Shown one piece after another: positions 1 through 5,739 of a stretch of DNA of 7,321 nt (the first letter of the stretch is position 1; each line of letters begins with the position of its first letter). The stretch spans positions 1 through 7,321 of the forward strand of contig CACYHM010000046.1 in NCBI GenBank assembly GCA_902774195.1, in the 5' to 3' direction. The DNA comes from an uncultured Eubacteriales bacterium (lineage in GTDB: Bacteria; Bacillota_A; Clostridia; Peptostreptococcales; Anaerovoracaceae). The position numbers were made by a program, and so were the translations under genes. The notes beneath the pieces were generated by a model. It was given only the letters and a program-made list of their open reading frames with translations, made no database searches and was not told the origin of the DNA.

Positions 1-1
1 G

Positions 2-1393
2 CTGGGCACCGAACCGGTGCACCCGCTGCTCCTGAAGATGTCGGCGCCTCTTGCGGTATCCATGTTCGTCATGGCGCTTTACAATATTGTGGACTCGATC
101 TACCTCGGCCACTACAGCACCGACTCGCTGACCGCGGTATCGTACTGCTTCCCGTTCCAGAACCTCAACATAGCGTTCGGAATAGGAACAGCGGTCGGCA
201 TGAGCGCTCTGCTCTCGAGATACCTCGGAGCAAAACAGTACGAAAAGGCGGACAAGGTTGCCCACAACGGATTCATACTCGCGGCTATAAACTACAGCAT
301 CTTCTTTGTGGTCGGCTGCTTTGCCGAACCTATCATGGGGATACTGGCGGCGAAGTCCACGGATGCGGCCATTCTCTCAGAGGGAGCCGTATACCTGAGG
401 ATCACGCAGTGGCTCTCGATCGCTCCGATGATACAGTCGATGTTCGAAAGGCTGCTCCAGGGCACGGGCAAGACGAACTATATCTTCTATATGCAGGTGT
501 CGAGCACGGTATTCAACGCCATAGTCGATCCTATCCTCATATTCGGATTTTTCGGGCTGCCGGCCATGGGGGCAAAGGGCGCGGCGCTCGCCACGGTATT
601 CGGCCAGATACTTGGCTGCATACTCGGATATTTATTCAACAGGAAGTTCAACAAAGAGATATCTCTTTCGCTCAAAAAGCTCCGTCCGGACCTCCACACG
701 ATGAAGGAGATATACAGGATAGGCATCCCTTCGATAATACTGCAGTCGGTCGGAGCGGTCATGACATTCAGCCTGAACAAGATACTCGCGATGTTCTCGG
801 ACCTCGCCGTCACGACTTTCGGAGTATACTTCAAGCTGCAGAGCTTCGTCTTCATGCCGCTGTTCGGGATGAACAACGCATCGGTGCCTATCATCGCGTA
901 TAACTATGGCGCAGACAGAAGGGACAGGCTCGAAAAGACGATGAGCATAGGCGTCCGCTACGGCGTCGGCATAATGTCCGTGGGAACGCTGCTTTTCTGG
1001 CTCTTCCCTGAAGAGCTGATGGCGCTCTTCGATTCGCCTCCTGAAATGGTCGCGATGGGAGTCGTGGCGCTGCACATCATATCGCTCAACTTCCCGTTCG
1101 CGGGCTATGCGATCATGAGAGGTGCGGCCTTCCAGGCTCTCGGAAAGAGCGTGTACAGCATGAATATTTCTCTTGTCAGGCAGCTTCTGATAATAATACC
1201 TTGCGCGTACATCTTCGCTAAGATCGGCGGGGTCGATATGGTATGGTGGGCCTTCCCGTGCGCGGAGGTCGCCGGCTTCACGATGTCGGTGCTCTATACG
1301 AGGAGGATCAGAAGGACTATAATAAGTAAGATGACACCGCGCGACGAGAACGGCAATCCGCTCGATGAGAACGGTGATCCAGTAACAGAATAA
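2..1393 (+). CDS. MATE family efflux transporter (5' end cut off by the window)
   Basis: This is an integral membrane antiporter of the MATE (NorM/DinF-like) family, which exports drugs or metabolites in exchange for Na+ or H+. The frame is open from base 2 and reads LGTEPVHPLLLKMS before the first candidate start (GTG at 17). LGTEP is the usual N-terminal lead-in of clostridial MATE proteins, so the true start lies a few codons outside the window and the GTG is not the start. Numbering from that GTG, the first helix is about 9-31 (ALYNIVDSIYLG). The family signature DPILIFGFFGLPAMGAKGAA covers 171-190, with FGQ at 195-197 closing the first six-helix bundle. A second bundle runs to about 430. 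About 460 residues is normal for the family. The protein ends in an acidic hydrophilic tail with a doubled DENG(N/D)P motif (443-455). The substrate cannot be read from the sequence. The next gene starts 70 bases downstream without an evident terminator, so the two may be co-transcribed. Confidence 0.95.
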   Translation: MGTEPVHPLLLKMSAPLAVSMFVMALYNIVDSIYLGHYSTDSLTAVSYCFPFQNLNIAFGIGTAVGMSALLSRYLGAKQYEKADKVAHNGFILAAINYSIFFVVGCFAEPIMGILAAKSTDAAILSEGAVYLRITQWLSIAPMIQSMFERLLQGTGKTNYIFYMQVSSTVFNAIVDPILIFGFFGLPAMGAKGAALATVFGQILGCILGYLFNRKFNKEISLSLKKLRPDLHTMKEIYRIGIPSIILQSVGAVMTFSLNKILAMFSDLAVTTFGVYFKLQSFVFMPLFGMNNASVPIIAYNYGADRRDRLEKTMSIGVRYGVGIMSVGTLLFWLFPEELMALFDSPPEMVAMGVVALHIISLNFPFAGYAIMRGAAFQALGKSVYSMNISLVRQLLIIIPCAYIFAKIGGVDMVWWAFPCAEVAGFTMSVLYTRRIRRTIISKMTPRDENGNPLDENGDPVTE

Positions 1394-1463
1394 GAGCGGC
1401 ACAAATGCCCGCGGGCGGCAGATACCAGTGCAAACCAGAAAAAACGCGGATCCGGGACAGGAC

Positions 1464-2084
1464 ATGAGTGGCTCAGTAAAAACGAAAAGTGAATACAGGG
1501 CGGAAGCGAAAGAAAAGCTCGCGGCGCTGACGGAAGAATATGTCAGCAGCGCTTCGGCAAAGATCGCCGTGAACGTTCTGAGCATGGAAGCTGTGCGGAA
1601 GGCAAAGACCGTGCTCGCCTACTTTTCGGTCGGCCGCGAGCCGGGCACGCTTGCTCTTCTTGACAGCCTGCTGAAGGACGGAAAGAAGGTTTGCCTTCCT
1701 CTCTGCACCGATCTTGATGAGAACGGACACCGCATCGAAGGGACCGCTGCCGAGGATTCTATGGAAGCAAGGCGCATAAAGAGCTTTGAAGATCTTGTCA
1801 GGGGAGCTTACGGGATACCTGAACCGGGAGCCGGTACAGAGACAGTGTCTCCTGAAAAGATAGATGTAATTATACTGCCGTGCGTCGCCTGCGACCGCGA
1901 ATGCAGAAGGCTCGGACACGGTGCCGGGTATTACGACAAATACCTGAGTCTCGTGAAGGAAAAATGCGTGACCGTCGCGCTGTGCTACGAAGAACTGCTG
2001 GCTGATCAGCTCCCGGCTGAAGAGCATGACATACCTGTGGACGCAGTGGTGACTGAAGACGCCGTATATCGATGGCGTCCGTAA
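1464..2084 (+). CDS. fau: 5-formyltetrahydrofolate cyclo-ligase (5,10-methenyltetrahydrofolate synthetase)
   Basis: This cytosolic enzyme uses ATP to convert 5-formyl-THF to 5,10-methenyl-THF, returning the storage folate to one-carbon metabolism. Family features seen with the ATG at 1464 as residue 1: the N-terminal basic helix KSEYRAEAKEKL (8-19), the AYFSVGREPGT segment (52-62), the IDVIILPCVACDRECRRLGHGAGYYDKYL stretch (133-161), which contains the conserved GxGxGYYD loop (151-158), and the closing EEHDIPVD..VTE (187-198). At 206 residues it is close to the family's usual 180-200. An in-frame GTG at 1428 would add 12 residues. The ATG is preferred because conserved sequence begins only after it, but its Shine-Dalgarno (GGGACAGG, 1453-1460) is poor and close, so the start is less certain than the function. 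It lies downstream of the MATE gene and 99 bases before trpS. B. subtilis calls the homologue yqgN and E. coli ygfA. Confidence 0.93.
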   Translation: MSGSVKTKSEYRAEAKEKLAALTEEYVSSASAKIAVNVLSMEAVRKAKTVLAYFSVGREPGTLALLDSLLKDGKKVCLPLCTDLDENGHRIEGTAAEDSMEARRIKSFEDLVRGAYGIPEPGAGTETVSPEKIDVIILPCVACDRECRRLGHGAGYYDKYLSLVKEKCVTVALCYEELLADQLPAEEHDIPVDAVVTEDAVYRWRP

Positions 2085-2108
2085 AAGGAACTTATCTATA
2101 CGGAATAT

Positions 2109-2126
2109 AAAAGGAAGGATCCTTTT
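2109..2126 (+). terminator. Possible weak terminator hairpin after the cyclo-ligase gene
   Basis: AAAAGGA (2109-2115) and TCCTTTT (2120-2126) are exact reverse complements around an AGGA loop, 25 bases after the cyclo-ligase stop codon. The stem is AT-rich and its own 3' arm supplies the T run. It could act as a weak bidirectional terminator, or only as a 5' leader hairpin of trpS. Confidence 0.35.
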
Positions 2127-2137
2127 CGCAATAAAGA

Positions 2138-2155
2138 CCGCGTCAAAGACTGCGG
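2138..2155 (+). other. Hairpin in the trpS leader
   Basis: CCGC-GTC (2138-2144) pairs with GAC-GCGG (2148-2155, with T2151 bulged out) around an AAA loop. It lies 14 bases upstream of the trpS Shine-Dalgarno and has no T run after it, so it is not a classic terminator. It may stabilise the leader or modulate translation. No function can be assigned. Confidence 0.35.
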
Positions 2156-2168
2156 ACGTCAAGTAATG

Positions 2169-2177
2169 AAAGAGGGA
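2169..2177 (+). promoter_or_regulatory. Shine-Dalgarno that fixes the trpS start
   Basis: AAAGAGGGA sits six bases before the ATG at 2184. An in-frame ATG at 2166 would place this ribosome binding site inside the gene and has no such site of its own, so 2184 is chosen. Confidence 0.8.
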
Positions 2178-2183
2178 ATAAAA

Positions 2184-3269
2184 ATGACACAGAAGAAAAA
2201 AATCATGCTTACGGGCGACAGACCTACAGGCAGACTCCATATAGGACATTATGTCGGATCTCTGAGACAGAGACTCGAGCTGCAGGACGATCCAAGCTAC
2301 GAAAAGGTTTTCGTCATGATCGCTGACGCTCAGGCGCTGACAGATAATTTCGATAACCCGGACAAGGTAAGGGAGAGCGTGTTCCAGGTAGCTCTCGACT
2401 ACCTCTCGGTGGGGATCGATCCTGAAAAGACACATATACTCATCCAGTCGGAAGTGCCTCAGCTGCACGAGCTGACTGTATACTACATGAACCTCGTTAC
2501 GGTCAGCAGGGTCCAGAGGAACCCGACCGTAAAGGCAGAGCTCAAGATGAGGGGCTTCGAAGGAGAGAGCGTTCCTGTGGGATTCTTTACATACCCTATA
2601 AGCCAGGCGAGCGACATCACCGCATTCAAAGCTACCATCGTGCCGGTCGGCGAGGACCAGGAGCCAATGCTCGAGCAGTGCAGAGAGATAGTAAGGACAT
2701 TCAACCGCACGTACAACTGCGACGTCCTGGTCGAGCCTGAGATCTATCTGCCTCCGAACGAGGCCTGTCTGAGGCTTCCGGGAACGGACGGCCAGGCCAA
2801 GATGAGCAAGTCTCTTGGAAACACGATCTACCTTTCGGACGACGAGGAGACTCTCCGCAAGAAGGTGATGTCTATGTTTACAGATCCGGGACACCTCAGA
2901 GTAGAGGACCCGGGAAAGATCGAGGGCAACACCGTGTTCACATACCTCGATGCTTTCGTGCAGCCTGACAGCTTCGAGAAGTTCCTGCCTGAGTATAAGG
3001 ACCTCGATGAGCTCAAGGCGCACTACCAGAGAGGCGGACTCGGCGATGTAAAGGTCAAGAAGTTCCTCTTCGCCGTGCTCAACGAGTTCCTTAGCCCGAT
3101 AAGAGAAAAGAGAGCTTATTACGAAGCTCATCCTGAAGAGGTCATCGCCGCTCTCAGAGAAGGCACCGAGGAGGCAAGGCGCACAGCCGCCGCGACTCTG
3201 GCCGATGTGAAGCATGCGATGAAGATCGACTATTTCGAGAGCTGGGCTGAAGAATACGGAGTGAAATAA
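2184..3269 (+). CDS. trpS: Tryptophanyl-tRNA synthetase (tryptophan--tRNA ligase)
   Basis: This is a class I aminoacyl-tRNA synthetase that activates tryptophan with ATP and charges tRNA-Trp in the cytosol. With the ATG at 2184 it is 361 residues, within the usual bacterial range (about 330-360). The HIGH signature is present as HIGH at 19-22, inside [18 protein letters not shown]. The KMSKS loop is exact at 206-210 ([11 protein letters not shown]). Between them lie the tryptophan- and adenylate-binding blocks IADAQALTD (47-55) and [13 protein letters not shown] (136-148) and the PVGEDQ segment (154-159). The C-terminal helical anticodon-binding region includes [21 protein letters not shown] (238-258). 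The start is set by the Shine-Dalgarno at 2169-2177. The gene ends just before a strong terminator. Many Firmicutes control trpS with a T-box leader. The 99-base gap upstream is too short for one and lacks the GGTGG half of the T-box core, so that control is not visible here. Confidence 0.97.
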   Translation: MTQKKKIMLTGDRPTGRLHIGHYVGSLRQRLELQDDPSYEKVFVMIADAQALTDNFDNPDKVRESVFQVALDYLSVGIDPEKTHILIQSEVPQLHELTVYYMNLVTVSRVQRNPTVKAELKMRGFEGESVPVGFFTYPISQASDITAFKATIVPVGEDQEPMLEQCREIVRTFNRTYNCDVLVEPEIYLPPNEACLRLPGTDGQAKMSKSLGNTIYLSDDEETLRKKVMSMFTDPGHLRVEDPGKIEGNTVFTYLDAFVQPDSFEKFLPEYKDLDELKAHYQRGGLGDVKVKKFLFAVLNEFLSPIREKRAYYEAHPEEVIAALREGTEEARRTAAATLADVKHAMKIDYFESWAEEYGVK

Positions 3270-3315
3270 GTCCTCGAAATCTTCACAGTATCGACTAATT
3301 CGGATATTTGCCTGA

Positions 3316-3324
3316 TGCTACAAT
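3316..3324 (+). promoter_or_regulatory. Candidate extended -10 promoter for the flavodoxin-like gene
   Basis: TGCTACAAT (3316-3324) matches the extended -10 form TGnTATAAT at all but one position. No good -35 box lies at 16-18 bases. Transcription would begin near 3331, inside the 5' arm of the trpS terminator, so the new RNA could not form that hairpin. It is the best promoter candidate between trpS and the next gene, but the assignment is tentative. Confidence 0.35.
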
Positions 3325-3325
3325 T

Positions 3326-3365
3326 TGCCTGTGGGGCCGAAGAGCCCTCACAGGCATTTATTATT
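3326..3365 (+). terminator. Strong intrinsic terminator after trpS
   Basis: TGCCTGTG-GGGC (3326-3337) pairs with GCCC-CACAGGCA (3344-3356, with T3348 bulged out) around a six-base CGAAGA loop. The 12-pair stem is followed at once by TTTATTATT. It begins 57 bases after the trpS stop and should separate trpS from the flavodoxin-like gene. Confidence 0.88.
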
Positions 3366-3388
3366 GGGTGCAACTGAAATAATCCATC

Positions 3389-4039
3389 ATGATAAAAAGG
3401 ATCATCGGAATCTATTTCAGCCCCGTCGGAGGGACCGCGCGAATGACACGGAGACTGGTGTCGGAGATGGCATCGGTTATCAGGGAATGCAGCCCCGAAG
3501 AGATAACGACGGAGTGTTACGACATCAGGGACATGAAAGACTGCGGCTTTGGCGAGGAGACCATAGCCGTGATTGCTATGCCTGCATACATAGGCAAACT
3601 GCCTCTTCCGGGCATCGAAGCCCTGCGGGCGGTAAACGGAGGCAGAGCCCTGACTGTCACAGCAGTCTCCTACGGCGGCAGATCGTACGGCAACGCTCTT
3701 TTCGAACTCAGGGACCTCGCAGAGGAGTGCGGGTTCACGGTCATTGGGGCCGGTGCCTTCGCGATCAGCTACATGGCGGTCAGGGGCAGTGCGAGAAGCG
3801 CCGCGCCGGCTATGGACACGGTCTCTATAATGGAGTTCGGAAAGGCGGCGGCCGCAAAGGTAAGACGGCTCGGTGGCTGCGAGATCGAGGGCCTCAGGAT
3901 AAAGCCGGCGCCGCTCGAGGTAAAGGGAAGAAAGCCTGTGCATAAGATCAGCAGGATATCCCCGAAAGCGGCTGCGATCGCTCAGGAGCTGCTCGAAAAA
4001 CTGAGCTTCGGCAGAAAGAACTCCGAATGGTTCCTTTGA
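3389..4039 (+). CDS. Flavodoxin-like (FMN-binding fold) protein without a ferredoxin domain
   Basis: The protein has a flavodoxin-like fold and probably binds FMN for electron transfer in the cytosol; partners are unknown. The first beta strand and phosphate loop read IIGIYFSPVGGTARMTRRLV (5-24), where S11-PVGG-T16 matches the flavodoxin FMN-phosphate loop (S/T-x-x-G-x-T). Later strands and loops are VIAMPAYIGKLPLP (61-74), ALTVTAVSYGGRSYGNALFELRD (87-109) and GFTVIGAGAFAISY (115-128). At 216 residues it resembles the N-terminal half of clostridial EFR1-type flavodoxin/ferredoxin fusions, but its five cysteines (34, 43, 52, 114, 164) are scattered and no CxxCxxC cluster exists. The C-terminus ends NSEWFL, an ending I recall from the longer relatives, so an internal ferredoxin module may have been lost (inference). 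A TAA stop lies three codons upstream in frame, so ATG 3389 is the only start that keeps the phosphate loop. There is no Shine-Dalgarno before it, which suggests low or coupled translation. Confidence 0.8.
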   Translation: MIKRIIGIYFSPVGGTARMTRRLVSEMASVIRECSPEEITTECYDIRDMKDCGFGEETIAVIAMPAYIGKLPLPGIEALRAVNGGRALTVTAVSYGGRSYGNALFELRDLAEECGFTVIGAGAFAISYMAVRGSARSAAPAMDTVSIMEFGKAAAAKVRRLGGCEIEGLRIKPAPLEVKGRKPVHKISRISPKAAAIAQELLEKLSFGRKNSEWFL

Positions 4040-4050
4040 TTGTATACAAT
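4039..4050 (+). promoter_or_regulatory. Perfect 12-base palindrome ATTGTATACAAT (operator candidate, copy 1)
   Basis: ATTGTATACAAT is fully self-complementary and begins at the last base of the flavodoxin-like stop codon. It shares the TGTATAC core with two further sites before the next gene, and resembles operators of FadR-type GntR repressors. The binding protein is unknown. Confidence 0.45.
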
Positions 4051-4110
4051 ATTGGGGAGAAATGAGCTTTTTTCACAAATGACATAAGCAGCAGATATGA
4101 CACTATATAT

Positions 4111-4140
4111 GGGCGCTTCCGTAACAGGGAGCGCTCTTTT
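4111..4140 (+). terminator. Intrinsic terminator after the flavodoxin-like gene
   Basis: GGGCGCTTCC (4111-4120) pairs with GGGAGCGCTC (4127-4136) around GTAACA, giving ten pairs including two G-T wobbles. The tail runs TCTTTT (4135-4140). It insulates the following operon from upstream transcription. Confidence 0.8.
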
Positions 4141-4150
4141 GTATACGATT
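4140..4150 (+). promoter_or_regulatory. TGTATACGATT, operator candidate copy 2
   Basis: TTGTATACGA (4139-4148) is an imperfect version of the palindrome at 4039-4050, directly overlapping the terminator's T tail and about 80 bases upstream of the predicted -10 box. Weaker alone; listed because of the two perfect copies on either side. Confidence 0.3.
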
Positions 4151-4195
4151 GGAGCGTGAAACGCCGAAAAACCGGCAAAAGAAGCAACTTTTTGA

Positions 4196-4225
4196 TTGAC
4201 TTGCCCTCCGGTGCAAGATTAAAAT
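4196..4225 (+). promoter_or_regulatory. Sigma-A-type promoter for the HMGL-like/dsdA operon
   Basis: TTGACT (4196-4201, 5 of 6 consensus) and TAAAAT (4220-4225, 5 of 6) are separated by 18 bases. Transcription would start near 4232, giving a leader of about 40 bases before the ATG at 4272. The position after a terminator and before an operon supports it. Confidence 0.65.
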
Positions 4226-4227
4226 AC

Positions 4228-4237
4228 ATGTATACAT
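4228..4237 (+). promoter_or_regulatory. Palindrome ATGTATACAT over the predicted transcription start (operator candidate, copy 3)
   Basis: A perfect ten-base palindrome with the same TGTATACA core as copy 1 covers the predicted +1 position, where a bound protein would block RNA polymerase. This placement suggests a repressor site for the operon. The regulator is not encoded among the genes visible here. Confidence 0.5.
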
Positions 4238-4258
4238 TTTGACCCCTTTCAGGGACAT

Positions 4259-4265
4259 GGAGGGT
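4259..4265 (+). promoter_or_regulatory. Shine-Dalgarno that fixes the HMGL-like gene start
   Basis: GGAGGGT lies six bases before ATG 4272. The in-frame ATG at 4257 overlaps it, and a TTG at 4239 would fall within or next to the promoter start site, so both are rejected. Confidence 0.8.
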
Positions 4266-4271
4266 AAATAC

Positions 4272-5699
4272 ATGGGAAACAGCATAGACAGCAAGCTTGA
4301 CGAGAAAAAAGAAGAATTCGGCGAAAGGCGGACGAAACTGAACCATAAGACCAATCTCCTCGAAATGGAGAACTACCATTACGAGGTCCAGGAGATACCC
4401 GATCCGAATCTTCTGCGCGAATTCTTTGAATACACGGAGATACCGAAGGTCGGCTTCAACTTCAGGACCAGCCCTTACGGCATGCCTGACGAGATCGTGA
4501 TAACCGACTCTACATTCCGTGACGGACAGCAGTCGAGAGAGCCGTACACGACCAGGCAGATAGTGGATATCTTCAAAATGATGTCGAAACTGTCGGGCCC
4601 GAAGGGCATCATCCGTCAGACGGAGTTCTTTACATATTCAGACAGGGACAAGGAGGCGATCAGGGCCTGCCAGGACCTCGGCCTCGAATTCCCTCAGATC
4701 ACGACCTGGATACGGGCCAAAAAGGAAGACTTCAAAATAGTAAAGGAGATGGGCGTAAAGGAGACGGGCATCCTCACGAGCTGCTCGGACTACCACATCT
4801 TCTACAAGCTCGGAATGACGCGCAGACAGGCTATGGAGCATTACCTGTCGGTGGTGCATGATGCTTTCGAAGCGGGCATCACTCCTCGCTGCCACCTCGA
4901 GGACATAACGCGGGCCGATTTCTACGGCTTCGTCGTGCCTTTCGTGAGCGCCATACAGGACATGGCGGCCCAGGCGGGGATGCCGGCAAAGATCAGGCTG
5001 TGCGACACCATGGGCTACGGCGTACCGTATCCGGGAGTCGCTCTGCCGCGTTCGGTGGCGGGCATAATATACGGACTCCATCAGTATGCAGGAGTCCCGA
5101 GCGAATGCCTCGAGTGGCATGGCCACAACGATTTCTACAAGGCGGTCGCGAACGCGGCCACGGCATGGCTCTACGGATGCGGAGCCGTCAACACGACGCT
5201 CTTCGGCATAGGGGAAAGGACAGGGAACATCCCTCTTGAGGCAATGGTATTCGAATATGCTCAGCTCAGGGGCACGCTCGACGGAATGGACACGACGGTC
5301 ATCACCGACCTCGCCAGATATTACGAAAACAAAGTTGGTTATACCTTACCGGTCCAGACCCCGTTCGCGGGAGCTAACTTCAACGTCACGAGGGCCGGGA
5401 TACACGCCGACGGCCTTCTCAAGAACGAGGAGATATATAACATCTTCGACACAGAGAAATTCCTCAAGCGTCCGCCGCTGGTCAACATCAGCCAGAGCTC
5501 GGGCGCGGCAGGCATCGCGCACTGGCTCAACGCCAGCTACGGACTTACAGGCGACAAGCAGGTCGACAAGCACAGCGCTGTAGTCCTGTACGTGAAAGAC
5601 TGGGTCGATGCCGAGTATGAATCCGGCCGCGTGGCCGAGATCGGCGCCGAAGAGATACACAACAAGGTCAACGAATTTATGACTGAACAGGGTGTATAA
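4272..5699 (+). CDS. HMGL-like (DRE-TIM barrel) acyl-CoA:2-oxo acid condensing enzyme, Re-citrate synthase/isopropylmalate synthase-like
   Basis: This is a metal-dependent Claisen-condensing enzyme of the HMGL-like superfamily, whose members join acetyl-CoA to a 2-oxo acid (isopropylmalate, homocitrate, citramalate and Re-citrate synthases). Residues from ATG 4272: the barrel opens with IVITDSTFRDGQQSR (75-89), holding the catalytic R83 and metal ligand D84. QTEFF with E118 gives the E of the DRE motif. CHLEDITRAD is 207-216 and CDTMGYG 244-250. The metal site HGHND is 283-287, followed by AVANA and the GIGERTGN loop (312-319). RAGIHADG (374-381) carries the post-barrel histidine expected in LeuA-type enzymes. 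There is a charged N-terminal extension of about 70 residues, and after the barrel only a short subdomain, without a full LeuA leucine-sensing domain. That makes a canonical leucine-regulated LeuA less likely. The long TFRDGQQ..PY / SDYHIF / EWHGHNDF pattern resembles, from memory, the anaerobe group that includes Re-citrate synthase (EC 2.3.3.3). The family is certain; the substrate is not. It is first in an operon with dsdA, 40 bases apart. Confidence 0.85.
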   Translation: MGNSIDSKLDEKKEEFGERRTKLNHKTNLLEMENYHYEVQEIPDPNLLREFFEYTEIPKVGFNFRTSPYGMPDEIVITDSTFRDGQQSREPYTTRQIVDIFKMMSKLSGPKGIIRQTEFFTYSDRDKEAIRACQDLGLEFPQITTWIRAKKEDFKIVKEMGVKETGILTSCSDYHIFYKLGMTRRQAMEHYLSVVHDAFEAGITPRCHLEDITRADFYGFVVPFVSAIQDMAAQAGMPAKIRLCDTMGYGVPYPGVALPRSVAGIIYGLHQYAGVPSECLEWHGHNDFYKAVANAATAWLYGCGAVNTTLFGIGERTGNIPLEAMVFEYAQLRGTLDGMDTTVITDLARYYENKVGYTLPVQTPFAGANFNVTRAGIHADGLLKNEEIYNIFDTEKFLKRPPLVNISQSSGAAGIAHWLNASYGLTGDKQVDKHSAVVLYVKDWVDAEYESGRVAEIGAEEIHNKVNEFMTEQGV

Positions 5700-5724
5700 T
5701 ACAGGGAGAACAAGGGAGTTTGAA

Positions 5725-5733
5725 AAGGAGGAG
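5725..5733 (+). promoter_or_regulatory. Near-perfect Shine-Dalgarno that fixes the dsdA start
   Basis: AAGGAGGAG sits six bases before ATG 5740. A GTG at 5692, overlapping the previous gene's end, would add 16 residues that look unlike the family, and is rejected. The strong site predicts high translation of the second operon gene. Confidence 0.88.
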
Positions 5734-5739
5734 ACGGAG

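Noticed and set aside
1406..1420. GC-rich palindrome GCCCGCGGGC after the MATE gene as a terminator
   Set aside because: It leaves only three pairs around a CGCG loop, and no T run follows.
632..1585. A 317-codon minus-strand frame opposite the MATE gene and the start of the folate gene
   Set aside because: It is antisense to a clear membrane protein gene, and its charged, His/Arg-rich composition is typical of a shadow frame.
2131..2142. ACCGCG before trpS as part of a T-box
   Set aside because: Only the second half of the TGGNACCGCG core is present. The preceding bases (ATAAAG) do not match, and the gap is too short for a full T-box leader.
1473..3215. A 580-codon open frame on the minus strand across the folate gene and trpS
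   Set aside because: It lies opposite two certain genes, its translation resembles no family I recognise and is unusually rich in Arg, His and Leu, and it spans a gene boundary. It results from the codon bias of the + strand genes.
4062..4082. Six-codon mini-gene (MSFFHK) after GGGGAG as a leader peptide
   Set aside because: The purine run is only two bases from the ATG, the peptide has no run of a regulatory amino acid, and it sits upstream of an independent terminator and promoter.
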